Assembly: GCA_029565415.1 (NCBI GenBank) | Contig: JAKQOH010000116.1 | Location: 25,162-89,161, forward strand | DNA length: 64,000 nt | Source: Candidatus Rifleibacteriota bacterium | Lineage (GTDB): Bacteria; Riflebacteria; Ozemobacteria; Ozemobacterales; Ozemobacteraceae | Direction of reading: 5' to 3' | In this document: one piece after another, positions 1-7,860 of the stretch | Layout of the letters: every line of letters starts with the position of its first letter | Position numbering within the stretch: position 1 is the stretch's first letter | Translations under genes and position numbers: made by a program | Notes under the pieces: generated by a model | Database searches by the model: none | Seen by the model: only the letters and a program-made list of their open reading frames with translations | Told to the model about the DNA's origin: nothing

Positions 1-118
1 GTGCGGGGGCTGCCCGTTCAAGCGGTTGTGCGGCGGCTGTCGGGCCCGGGCGCTGGCGATGGCGCAGGATCATCTCGCGGAAGACCCGACCTGTACATAC
101 GATTTCCCCGAAACCTGA
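1..118 (+). CDS. C-terminal tail of a radical SAM/SPASM protein, probably of haem synthesis (partial)
   Basis: Reading from base 2, 38 codons run to a TGA at 116-118. They begin CGGCPFKRLCGGCRARA and end with EDPTC and TYDF. This Cys-rich pattern is the SPASM auxiliary-cluster end of AhbC/AhbD/NirJ-type radical SAM proteins, which usually finish with CGGCRxRA and a later E-DP-x-C. The gene enters from the left edge, so the radical SAM core cannot be seen. Siroheme decarboxylase genes ahbA and ahbB follow 87 bp downstream on the same strand, which supports a role in the siroheme-to-haem route: AhbC removes acetate side chains, and AhbD decarboxylates propionates to give haem. Which of the two it is cannot be decided from the tail. 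Confidence 0.75.
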   Translation, partial: CGGCPFKRLCGGCRARALAMAQDHLAEDPTCTYDFPET

Positions 119-205
119 AATCGGTGGTATATTGGTGTCCGCCGCCCGGCGGGTTTTCGGCCGGCGCCGGCTGCCACTCCACGTGATGCCGAAAGGAAGC
201 GGGGC

Positions 206-649
206 ATGGACGACAAGGACCGCGAAATCATCAGGATTCTGCAGGACGGTTTTCCGCTGGAGCCCGAACCCTTCAAGGTTCTCGGCGACAAGCTGTGGAT
301 CGACGAAACGGGGGTCATTTCGCGACTCGCCCGGATGATGCAGGACGAGTCGATCCGGTATGTGGGTCCGTTCTTCGACAGCCGGAAACTCGGGTACACC
401 GGGGCGCTGGCGGCGATGGACGTGCCGGCCGACCGGGTCGAAGCCGTCTCGGCGATTCTGGCCGAGTATTGCGAGATCACGCACAACTACCTGCGCGAAG
501 GCAGCCCGAACGTCTGGTTCACGCTGATCGCCCGGGACGAAGCCCGCAAGAATTCAATACTTGAAGATATAAAAAAGCGCGGCGGCATCGCCGAGATCCG
601 GCTGTTTCCGGCGCGGAAGCTGTTCAAGGTCCGCATGGACCAGGAATAG
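206..649 (+). CDS. ahbA: Siroheme decarboxylase subunit AhbA (Lrp/AsnC-like)
   Basis: 147 residues. The N-terminal half is an Lrp/AsnC-type helix-turn-helix fold starting DDKDREIIRILQDGFPL. The C-terminal half is a RAM-like ligand domain with ITHNYLRE and NVWFTLIARD, characteristic of the AhbA/NirD-G family. With AhbB it decarboxylates siroheme at C12 and C18 to didecarboxysiroheme in the cytoplasm. The ATG has GGAAGCGG upstream. It is 10 bp before ahbB and downstream of a SPASM protein tail. Codons 116-124 (551-577) are an AT-rich patch using ATA for both Ile, unlike the rest of the gene. A pure transcription regulator is the alternative, but paired AhbA/AhbB next to hemL argues for the enzyme. 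Confidence 0.88.
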   Translation: MDDKDREIIRILQDGFPLEPEPFKVLGDKLWIDETGVISRLARMMQDESIRYVGPFFDSRKLGYTGALAAMDVPADRVEAVSAILAEYCEITHNYLREGSPNVWFTLIARDEARKNSILEDIKKRGGIAEIRLFPARKLFKVRMDQE

Positions 650-659
650 GAGGGGTGGA

Positions 660-1142
660 ATGAGCCTCACCGCACAGGAAAAATCCCTGATCAGAGAGCT
701 TCAACGCGGCTTCAAACTCGAGCGCCGGCCGTTCCTGCGCGTCGCGCGGGCCGTCGACATGAGCGAGGAGGGCGTGATCGCCCGGGTCGGCACATGGCTG
801 GCGACCGGCATCATCCGGCGGATCGGCGTTGCAGTGCGGCCTCAGAAGATGGGCAATGCCGCGAACGCGCTGGTGATCTGGAACGTGCCCGCCGAGCGGA
901 TCGATGAGGTCGGAACGGGCATGGCGCGGCTGAAGGAAATTTCGCATTGCTACGAACGGGAGTGCCCGCCCGGCTGGAAGGGCAATCTGTACACGATGAT
1001 CCATGCAAGGGACGAAGAGCATCTGAAGATCTTCCTCGGCAATCTCGAGCGGGAGTTCGGGCTCGAATCGCCGGCGGTTTTTCGCACGGTGCGCGAGCTG
1101 AAGAAGACATCGATGCGGTATTTCGATGAGGATCGGGCATGA
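660..1142 (+). CDS. ahbB: Siroheme decarboxylase subunit AhbB (Lrp/AsnC-like)
   Basis: 160 residues with the same two-part Lrp-like architecture as its neighbour. It carries the AhbB-type signature SHCYERE, then PPGWKGNLYTMIHARD, where AhbB homologues have SHxYxR and PGWxYNLYTMIH. It is the partner subunit that completes the siroheme decarboxylase heterodimer. A strong AGGAGGGG ribosome site lies 7 bp before the ATG, and the stop overlaps the hemL start by 4 bp, indicating translational coupling within one operon. Confidence 0.9.
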   Translation: MSLTAQEKSLIRELQRGFKLERRPFLRVARAVDMSEEGVIARVGTWLATGIIRRIGVAVRPQKMGNAANALVIWNVPAERIDEVGTGMARLKEISHCYERECPPGWKGNLYTMIHARDEEHLKIFLGNLEREFGLESPAVFRTVRELKKTSMRYFDEDRA

Positions 1143-2419
1143 CGACGAACCGGGAGGCGATCCTGGCCGCGATGGAGGTGTTTCCGGGCGGCGTCAACAG
1201 CCCGGTGCGCGCGTTCGCCGGTGTCGGCGGGGATCCGGTGTTCTTCGACCGCGCCTCGGGGGCGCGTTTCACCGACATCGAAGGCCGCGAGTTCATCGAT
1301 TACGTGGGCTCGTGGGGGCCATTGATTCTCGGCCATGCCGATCCCGACGTCGTTCGGGCGGTCCAGGAGGCGGCGGCACGCGGACTGACGTTCGGCGCCC
1401 CGACCGAGGCGGAGACGGCGCTTGCCGGGCTGATCCGCGAGGCGTTCCCGACGATCGAGAAGATGCGGTTCGTCAGTTCGGGCACCGAGGCGACGATGTC
1501 GGCGATCCGCCTGGCGCGTGGTTTCACGGGGCGCGATCTCATCGTGAAGTGTGACGGCTGCTACCACGGCCACGGGGATGCCCTGCTCGTGGCCGCCGGC
1601 TCGGGCGTCGCGACGCTCGGGATTCCGGGCTGCCCGGGAATCCCGGCGGGAACGGCCGGGAATACGCTGATCGTGCCGTTCAACGACGTCGCCGCGCTGA
1701 AACGGACGTTCGATGCCCACGGCGATAAAATAGCCGCAGTTATTATCGAACCCGTCGCCGGCAACATGGGCGTGGTGCTTCCGTTGAAGGGGTATCTCGC
1801 CGACGTGCGGCGCATCACCCGCGAAGCGGGCGCGCTGCTGATCTTCGACGAGGTGATGTGCGGCTTCCGTGCGGGATTCACGGGCGCGGGTCTCCTCGCG
1901 GGGGTCACCCCCGACCTCACCTGCCTCGGCAAAATCGTGGGTGGCGGGATGCCGCTCGCCGTCTACGGCGGCAAGCGCTCGGTGATGGCTCATGTGGCTC
2001 CCGAGGGCCGCGTCTACCAGGCCGGCACTCTGTCGGGGAACCCCGTTGCCGTGGCGGCCGGGCGCGCCACGCTTGCCCGGCTTGCGACCGACAAAGAACT
2101 ATATCCTAAACTATTGAAACAGACCGAGCGGCTCTGTCTCGGCCTCGAGGAGATCGCCCGGAAGCGGAAGAAGCCCTGCCGGATCAACCGGTTCGGATCG
2201 ATGTTCACGGCGTTCTTCACCGCGAACGAGGTGATCGATTACGCAACCGCGAAGACGGCGGATACGAAAACCTTCGCCCGCTTCTTCCACGGCATGCTCC
2301 GGGAAGGGGTGTATCTGGCCCCCTCCCAGTTCGAAGCCGCGTTCGTCTCGATCCGCCACGGATCCGAGGAGATCGAGGCGACGCTCGCCGCCGCCGACCG
2401 TGTGATGACCGCTCTCTGA
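1139..2419 (+). CDS. hemL: Glutamate-1-semialdehyde 2,1-aminomutase
   Basis: 426 residues, the normal family length. PLP enzyme of the C5 pathway converting glutamate-1-semialdehyde to 5-aminolevulinate. Visible marks are GGVNSPVRAF near the start, the SSGTEATMSAIRLARG cofactor region, LIFDEVMCGFR (usually DEVMTGFR), and the Schiff-base lysine K265 in LGKIVGGGMP, the same number as in E. coli. It overlaps ahbB by 4 bp, so the first committed precursor enzyme and the late Ahb steps are cotranscribed. Two AT-rich codon patches occur (about 1723-1749 and 2092-2118). Confidence 0.96.
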   Translation: MTTNREAILAAMEVFPGGVNSPVRAFAGVGGDPVFFDRASGARFTDIEGREFIDYVGSWGPLILGHADPDVVRAVQEAAARGLTFGAPTEAETALAGLIREAFPTIEKMRFVSSGTEATMSAIRLARGFTGRDLIVKCDGCYHGHGDALLVAAGSGVATLGIPGCPGIPAGTAGNTLIVPFNDVAALKRTFDAHGDKIAAVIIEPVAGNMGVVLPLKGYLADVRRITREAGALLIFDEVMCGFRAGFTGAGLLAGVTPDLTCLGKIVGGGMPLAVYGGKRSVMAHVAPEGRVYQAGTLSGNPVAVAAGRATLARLATDKELYPKLLKQTERLCLGLEEIARKRKKPCRINRFGSMFTAFFTANEVIDYATAKTADTKTFARFFHGMLREGVYLAPSQFEAAFVSIRHGSEEIEATLAAADRVMTAL

Positions 2420-2442
2420 CACCCTTCGGGGCCGGAAACGCA

Positions 2443-2474
2443 CGAACCGCCGGGCATCGATGCCCGGCGGTTCG
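2443..2474. terminator. Perfect 32-nt palindrome between convergent genes
   Basis: A 14-bp stem (CGAACCGCCGGGCA against its complement) closes a TCGA loop and is exactly self-complementary. It sits between the ends of hemL (plus) and the pseudopilin gene (minus), where a bidirectional terminator is expected. There is no clear T tract on either side, so termination is inferred from position and stem strength. Confidence 0.6.
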
Positions 2475-2491
2475 CTGTTGATCGGAAGGAT

Positions 2492-3340
2492 CTAGTTTCT
2501 GGGAACGATCTTGACCGGGTTGGTCCGCACCGCATACCGGGCGGGCTGGCCGTTGATCATCTCCACCTTGGTGAACAGATTCGCCGAGGAGGTTCGCTCA
2601 CGATCGACGACGACTTCGCGATACTTTTTCAGGATCAGGTTGTCGTCCTTGAGAGCCAGCGAGTGAACGCCGATCTGGAGCGAGATGCCGTCATTGACCC
2701 GGCAAATGAGGCGGGTGGTCGTCGCGGTGTCCTGGGAATATCCCTGATTGTCCGCGAGATTGAACGTGATCTTCATCGTGCTTGTCGTCACGACCTCGTT
2801 GCCCTCGTAGATGTCGAAATCGGCCTCGGCGATGCCGCCGCCGTCGACCCAGAGGGATTTGTTGAACTGGAACATGAAGAAGTCCTGGTTGTTCAGCACG
2901 CGGTTGTTGTCGCCATCGACCCATTCGACGCGCTGCAGGGCAAGCTCCTTGACGTAATAGTCGCGGAAATCGTCGGTCTTGTCGCGGGGATTGACGCCGT
3001 CACAGTAGACGTAGCTGCCGTAGGGATCGAGCCGGTAGTTGCGGCCCCAGGGGTCGATCGGGATGTTGGTCAGATACTGGCCCTGAAGGCCCATGAAGTC
3101 CTGCTCGCCGAGCAGGGGCAGGAAGGGGGCTGTCGTGGCGATCGGACCCTGGTAGGGAATGTCCTCGCGGGCATTGAACAGGATGACGGCCTGTTTGAGC
3201 ACATCGAGGTCAGCCTTGGCCTTGGCGATTTTCGATTCCCGGATGTAATCCGAATAGTAAGGTGCCGCAACCCCGATCAGGATCGCGACGATGGCGATGA
3301 CCACCAGCAACTCAATGAGTGTGAAACCTCGACGTACCAT
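2492..3340 (-). CDS. GspG-like type II secretion/type IV pilin-like protein
   Basis: 282 residues. The prepilin signature MVRRGFTLIELLVVIAIVAI shows the Gly-Phe prepilin peptidase site, Glu at +5 and a hydrophobic N-terminal helix. A GspG-like block IPIDPWGRNYRLD follows at about residues 100-115. GspG proteins are usually about 140 residues; this one continues for a further 150 or so, Asp/Asn-rich and beta-like. The start was taken at 3340 rather than the longer open frame because GGAGG lies 8-10 bp upstream and the leader is of normal length. It is alone on its transcript side, with a TPR protein gene further upstream. It would be an inner-membrane-anchored pseudopilin; no other secretion genes are in view. 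Confidence 0.82.
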   Translation of the reverse strand: MVRRGFTLIELLVVIAIVAILIGVAAPYYSDYIRESKIAKAKADLDVLKQAVILFNAREDIPYQGPIATTAPFLPLLGEQDFMGLQGQYLTNIPIDPWGRNYRLDPYGSYVYCDGVNPRDKTDDFRDYYVKELALQRVEWVDGDNNRVLNNQDFFMFQFNKSLWVDGGGIAEADFDIYEGNEVVTTSTMKITFNLADNQGYSQDTATTTRLICRVNDGISLQIGVHSLALKDDNLILKKYREVVVDRERTSSANLFTKVEMINGQPARYAVRTNPVKIVPRN

Positions 3341-3486
3341 TCCTTTTTTCCTCCTGGTTCGACAGTTCGAGCCCGCCACACGGGGACCGGGATGCATGAG
3401 CACGATCACCCGGCGACGACAAGGTGGCAGTTCATTCATCGGCATATTTCTCTGCCCGATTTACTTCCAGATTCACGACGGCAACA
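3341..3486. other. Intergenic leader of the pseudopilin gene
   Basis: 146 bp between the TPR gene stop and the pseudopilin start, both on the minus strand. A GGAGG ribosome site is next to 3350. No convincing promoter, hairpin or small gene was seen. Confidence 0.4.
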
Positions 3487-5172
3487 TTACTTACTTCGTT
3501 TTTTCGCATTTTTCAGATCGTTCATGGTTTCGCGGATCAGCCGCAGGCGAACCTGCGTCAGCTTGATCATCTTTGCCTTGGTCGCCTTCTCCTCGGCATT
3601 CGACGGGGAGAACCGCTTCCAATTCTCGAGCTGGTTCTTGGCGTAATCCCGGATCTTGGTGTTCATCTCGATCGCTTTGTCCCAGTCGCTGTCCCGCTTG
3701 TACTCCTCGAGCCGGTTTTCCCATACCGAGAGATCCTCGCCGGCGTCCATCTTCTCCTTCAACGCGGCGATCTCGGCGTCGGCCTGCTGCTTCGTCAGGT
3801 GGCCCGCTTTTTTCAACTGCTTGATATAATATTCTGCCTGATCGAGATCGCCCCGATCGACGGCCAGCTGGCGAAGCCCCTCGAGGGCGGCCTGGTCCTT
3901 CTTGTCGATGGCGAGCAACTCCTGATAGGCCTGCTCCCGCGCATCTTCCGAGCCGGTCTGGGCGGTCTCCATCAGGCTCGTCTGGGTCTCTTCCTTCTTT
4001 TCCTCGGAGATCTCGTCGATCATCGCTTTCGCGCGCTCGGACCAGGCTTTCTTGCGGGAGATCAGCTCGAGGGCTCCGAGGGCCTCGTCGAGGCGGCCGT
4101 CGAGGTGCAGCAGTTCGGCAATGCGCAGGATCGCTTCGCCCCGCTGGTCGTCGGCCTCGAAGGCTTTCCGGTAGGCGTCGATGGCCGCATCCGAGTCGTG
4201 TTGCTCGTCATACAGCTTCCCCAGCTCGAACCAGCCCGTTGCCGGCTCGGGCGAGGTCTTGATGGTCTTCTGATACTCCTTGACCGCCTCGGCGGTCTTT
4301 CCCGTGGCATACAGGTTCCGCGCGAGATCGTAGCCGACGAGGCCTTTGATCGTCTCATCCGTGCGGCCGAGCTGCTTGGCCTTTTCCAGCGCCTCGGAAG
4401 CCTCTTTGACCTTGCCGAGCTGCTCGTAGCTTTTCCCCAGCAGCATCCACGCCTCGGGATCCTTTTCGTCCAGGTCGAGAACGGTCTTGAACTGGGAAAC
4501 GGCCTCGGCGTGCTTTTCGTTGTGATGCAGGGCGAAGGCGAGGCCGCGCAGGGTTTCCCGGTTGTCGGGGCTCGCCTCTCGGGCCTTCGTGAACAGCTCG
4601 AGCGCTTTCTGATACTGGGCTTCGTCGAGAGCCTTGAGGCCGAGCCGGGTCAGGGCTCCGCCGTGGGTGGGCTGGAGCGTGAGAATCTTCTCGTAGAGCG
4701 TCACCGCCTCGTCGGGCTGGTTGCGCTGCAGCAGTTGCTCGGCAAGCTGATACTGGACGTCGGGAGACTGGGGAAACGCGGCCGCGGCGGCACGCAGGTG
4801 ATCCTCGGCCGCTTTGGAGCTGCCCGTTCGCGAGAGCATCATGCCGAGATAATAGTGGCACGTTCCGTCGTTGGGATCCTGTTTGGAACGGTCTTTCAGC
4901 TCGGTGATGATGCCTTGGCGCTCTTTGGGGGTGCCGATTTCAAACCGTTGCCAGGCGGTTTCGTAATACTGCTCGGGAGAGGAGGCCGCCGTGGGGGCGG
5001 ACTCGGTTTTCTTTTTGCGCGAGGAGCCGGTCGAGGCGGACCCGCTCTTCTTCCGCGCCGCTTCCACCGGCAGGAGCTCGCCGGACGCGAGGAGAATGCC
5101 GAGAGACAGGGCCAGCCCCGTTCCCAGAAAACGGCTCAGCGGGCGAACGTTCCATGGTCGGTCGGCATTCAT
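3487..5172 (-). CDS. Exported tetratricopeptide-repeat protein
   Basis: 561 residues. An N-terminal export signal of about 38 residues (basic start, LALSLGILLASG core) is followed by a Lys/Ser-rich linker. About ten TPR-like helical pairs then fill residues 65-400, for example PEAWMLLGKSYEQLGKVKEA, where G-Y-A-type positions recur every 34 residues. The C-terminal 150 residues are highly charged helices ending KNAKKRSK. It probably acts as a periplasmic or envelope scaffold; no enzymatic motif is visible. GGAGG precedes the ATG by 6 bp. It lies just downstream of a small membrane protein gene on the same strand. Confidence 0.8.
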   Translation of the reverse strand: MNADRPWNVRPLSRFLGTGLALSLGILLASGELLPVEAARKKSGSASTGSSRKKKTESAPTAASSPEQYYETAWQRFEIGTPKERQGIITELKDRSKQDPNDGTCHYYLGMMLSRTGSSKAAEDHLRAAAAAFPQSPDVQYQLAEQLLQRNQPDEAVTLYEKILTLQPTHGGALTRLGLKALDEAQYQKALELFTKAREASPDNRETLRGLAFALHHNEKHAEAVSQFKTVLDLDEKDPEAWMLLGKSYEQLGKVKEASEALEKAKQLGRTDETIKGLVGYDLARNLYATGKTAEAVKEYQKTIKTSPEPATGWFELGKLYDEQHDSDAAIDAYRKAFEADDQRGEAILRIAELLHLDGRLDEALGALELISRKKAWSERAKAMIDEISEEKKEETQTSLMETAQTGSEDAREQAYQELLAIDKKDQAALEGLRQLAVDRGDLDQAEYYIKQLKKAGHLTKQQADAEIAALKEKMDAGEDLSVWENRLEEYKRDSDWDKAIEMNTKIRDYAKNQLENWKRFSPSNAEEKATKAKMIKLTQVRLRLIRETMNDLKNAKKRSK

Positions 5173-5212
5173 GGCTTTCCTCCGTGATGATGGCCGGGCT
5201 TGCAGCGGCGGA

Positions 5213-5695
5213 TCAGGGAACGATCTGGATCTGCGTGGCCGGCTGCGAGGGGCCCAGGATCAGGATTCCGGCGCCCGTCGCGATGGACAGGAGGGCGACG
5301 AGCGCGATCAGATAGATGATGTTCGAATGGAAGCTGACGAACCGCTCCCGGATTTTCGGTTTGACGATGCGTTTGATCGTGAGCCCCAGGCTGAGGGAGA
5401 TGATCAGGCAGCCCAGGCCGAGGGCGCCGATGTAGCCGTGGCCATAGGTCTGGCCAAAGGGCTCCTGGATCTGGGGATACAGCCAGCCGGTCATCAGAGC
5501 GCCTGCGATGAGGCCGGCGAAGCAGAACGCGACGAGAAGCCAGCCCCAGGACCGGTGCTGTGCTTTCCGTGCGTCGAACTCGGTGTCCTGGGAAGCGTGC
5601 CGGCCGGCATGGCCGAGCAGGCTCATTCCGAGATTGCGCTGCAGATACAGCCAGTACAGGAATCCGAGCATGAACAGCGGATGGAGCAGTTTCAT
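5213..5695 (-). CDS. Small four-helix membrane protein (DUF4079-like)
   Basis: 160 residues with about four hydrophobic segments: LHPLFMLGFLYWLYL, LLVAFCFAGLIAGALMTGWL, IGALGLGCLIISLSLGLTI and IIYLIALVALLSIATGAGILIL. His residues occur in the N-terminal and loop regions (LLHPL, GHAG, YGHGY). The layout resembles DUF4079 proteins, which look like di-haem cytochrome b561 relatives, but family membership is by pattern only. GGAGG is well placed before the ATG. It is 21 bp downstream of the zinc-ribbon protein gene and 40 bp upstream of the TPR gene, suggesting one operon. Confidence 0.6.
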   Translation of the reverse strand: MKLLHPLFMLGFLYWLYLQRNLGMSLLGHAGRHASQDTEFDARKAQHRSWGWLLVAFCFAGLIAGALMTGWLYPQIQEPFGQTYGHGYIGALGLGCLIISLSLGLTIKRIVKPKIRERFVSFHSNIIYLIALVALLSIATGAGILILGPSQPATQIQIVP

Positions 5696-5716
5696 CGCAC
5701 GCCTCCGTGAGGGCCG

Positions 5717-7633
5717 TCAGATCTTGAATTTGGTGATGTCGAAATCATCCGTCGAGAAGGGATCCGGTTTCCCCTTGTCGGCGGCGGGAGCGGCCGGCTT
5801 GGGGGCAGACGGCTTGCCTTTGGGCTGCGTCTCGATCGGGGCATCGAGATCGAGGAAACCGCCGAGATTCAGGGGATCTTCAGCCGGGGGTGCGGCGGGC
5901 TTGGCGGGCTTCTGGCCGCCGGCCGCCGGCTTCGCGCCGGGCTTCTGGAAGAGATCCATCATGTCGAGGTCGAGCGCGGCCAGATCGTCGAGGCCGTCTT
6001 TCTGGCCACCGGGTTTGGCGCCGCCCGGACCGGATTTACCGGCAGGTTTGCCGGCCTCGATCTCGGAGAACAACGATGCGAAGGGGTCACCCCCGTCTTT
6101 TGCCGGTTTCACCGGCTTGGGGGCCCCCGACGCCGGCTTCATGGGCGGAAGCGGGGTATCGTCCTCGTCGGTTGGCGCTGCCGGCTTCATCGGGGGCAGC
6201 GGCGTCTCCTCGTCGACGGGCGGGGGGGCGAACGGTGCCGGCTTTTTCGCCGGTGCCGGCGGCTCCTTGGGTTTCATGGGCGGCAGCAGGGCTTCGTCGA
6301 AGCCGTCGAGGGGAGACAGATCAGTCGGTTTGGGCTGCGCCGGTGCGGGTTTTGCCGGGGAAACGGGCTCTGCCTGCGGCTTTTTGGGCGGCAGAAGGGC
6401 TTCATCGAGATCGGCAGGCGCAGGTTGTTTCGGGGCAGGCGCTGCGGGGGCAGGCTTAGGTGCCGGCTTTGCCGGAGCCGCTTTGGGTTTGATCGGCGGC
6501 AGCATCGAGATATCGAAGAAATCGTCGGATTCTTCGGACGTTTTCGGAGCCTCGGCCTTGGCCGGATGGGCCTTGGGAGGAGTGAGATCGAGAGCTGCGA
6601 GCGGCGGGGGTTCCGGGGCGGGGGGCGGCGTCACGGGCTCGATCGGGGCCGGCGGCAGCGGGGCTTTCATCGCGGGTTCGAGCGGGGCCGTGATCGGCGC
6701 GGATTTCGGCTGCTCCGGAGCCAGAAGGTCGTCGAGAGGGGCTGATTCCACGGGAATGGCCGGCTTTTCGGCTTCCGGACGGGGTTGCGTTTCCTCGGGG
6801 GCCGCGTCGGGCTTCTTCGGGGAGATCGGCTGTAGGACTGGTTTTGCCGGCAGCGGGGCGGGTTTCCCTGCGGGGAGTTCGGGCGGGCGGAAAGGGGTCG
6901 GCGGCTTGGGGACCGGAGACCCGGGCAGGGTGAATGGCTTGACGGTGCCTGGTCTGGGATGGACAGGGGAAAGCGGCCGGGGAGCCGGCCCTGGAACTGG
7001 GATGGGAGCGGCAGGCGTAGCGGGCCGCAGAGGAACGGCTGGAACGGGCTTTAGAGAATCTTTCGGCTCTTCCTCGCGGCGGCCGTCGAGGGGGGTGACC
7101 GGCATCTTCGGTGGTTCGCTCGGGGGAACCGGAAGAGGGGTCACCGGCTTGAGGGGTGCCGGCCGGAGGGGCTCGATCCTGCGGGGAAGCGGTTTCAGCA
7201 GCGTCGGTCCCGGGAGGCCGGGGCGGTGCGCCGGCGGCTGGGCCGGAAGACCTGCGACGAGCGGTTTGCCGCAGCACGGGCAGAACCGGAACACGGTCTG
7301 GCACTCGGGACAGTGAAATCCCTCCCCGGTGCCCTGGGCGGCGGATGTACCGGCGCTTCGCGGTTCCCATTTCCCCGAATCGCTGCGGGACAGGTTTTCG
7401 AGGTCGAACCGGAGCTCCTTGACCCCCCGCTGCATGCGGAGGGTGGACTCGATGAATTTTATTTCGACAGCTATTTCATCAGGGGATTTGCCGAGCCCGA
7501 TGAACGCCAGTTCGCCCGTGAAGGTGACGACACCGCCGGAAACGGCGAATTTCAGCTTGCCAAGATCAACGCGCCGGCTGGACAATTCACGTCTGATGCC
7601 GGCACTGATCTCGAGATCCGTAACCTCCCGCAC
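5717..7633 (-). CDS. Pro/Ala/Lys-rich protein with BON-like N-terminus, zinc ribbon and LPPMKP repeats
   Basis: 638 residues from a GTG start with a GGAGGTGA ribosome site 5 bp upstream. Residues 1-85 look like a BON-type alpha/beta domain (VSGGVVTFTGEL). Residues 108-121 form a zinc ribbon, CPEC then CPCC. The remaining 500 residues are low-complexity Pro/Ala/Lys with a recurring acidic-then-PPxKP motif: DISMLPPIKP, DEALLPPKKP, DEALLPPMKP, EETPLPPMKP and DDTPLPPMKP. The end reads DDFDITKFKI. There is no signal peptide or membrane segment, so a cytoplasmic scaffold with repeated docking motifs is inferred. Not recognised as any named protein. A 36-residue membrane peptide gene lies 27 bp upstream. 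Confidence 0.7.
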   Translation of the reverse strand: MREVTDLEISAGIRRELSSRRVDLGKLKFAVSGGVVTFTGELAFIGLGKSPDEIAVEIKFIESTLRMQRGVKELRFDLENLSRSDSGKWEPRSAGTSAAQGTGEGFHCPECQTVFRFCPCCGKPLVAGLPAQPPAHRPGLPGPTLLKPLPRRIEPLRPAPLKPVTPLPVPPSEPPKMPVTPLDGRREEEPKDSLKPVPAVPLRPATPAAPIPVPGPAPRPLSPVHPRPGTVKPFTLPGSPVPKPPTPFRPPELPAGKPAPLPAKPVLQPISPKKPDAAPEETQPRPEAEKPAIPVESAPLDDLLAPEQPKSAPITAPLEPAMKAPLPPAPIEPVTPPPAPEPPPLAALDLTPPKAHPAKAEAPKTSEESDDFFDISMLPPIKPKAAPAKPAPKPAPAAPAPKQPAPADLDEALLPPKKPQAEPVSPAKPAPAQPKPTDLSPLDGFDEALLPPMKPKEPPAPAKKPAPFAPPPVDEETPLPPMKPAAPTDEDDTPLPPMKPASGAPKPVKPAKDGGDPFASLFSEIEAGKPAGKSGPGGAKPGGQKDGLDDLAALDLDMMDLFQKPGAKPAAGGQKPAKPAAPPAEDPLNLGGFLDLDAPIETQPKGKPSAPKPAAPAADKGKPDPFSTDDFDITKFKI

Positions 7634-7660
7634 TGCGTCACCTCCGCGGCTGGGGCGATG

Positions 7661-7771
7661 TTACATCCCCCCGTGGCTTTTGAACACCCAGACCGAGAAG
7701 AACAGGTTCAGCGTGCAGATCAGGACGTTCTTCACCACCTGACCCGCGATCATCGGAAGACAAAGCGACAT
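7661..7771 (-). CDS. Possible 36-residue single-span membrane peptide
   Basis: A short frame starting MSLCLPMIAGQ and ending FKSHGGM, with a hydrophobic core VLICTLNLFFSVWVF of about 17 residues. GAGGAG sits 5 bp before the ATG. It ends 27 bp before the GTG of the zinc-ribbon/LPPMKP gene, so it would be the first gene of that operon. Its short length makes chance possible, but the ribosome site, spacing and single clean membrane helix support it. Confidence 0.5.
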   Translation of the reverse strand: MSLCLPMIAGQVVKNVLICTLNLFFSVWVFKSHGGM

Positions 7772-7860
7772 GTCGGTCTCCTCACGTTGTCGGCAGAATG
7801 CGACGATTTTCTGAGCAGTATATCACTGACCGTCAGAAACCCGCAATGTACGGCTGGTTT

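Noticed and set aside
3424..5187. Plus-strand open frame of 587 codons over the TPR gene
   Set aside because: Shadow of a GC-rich gene; the minus-strand frame has signal peptide, TPR periodicity and a ribosome site.
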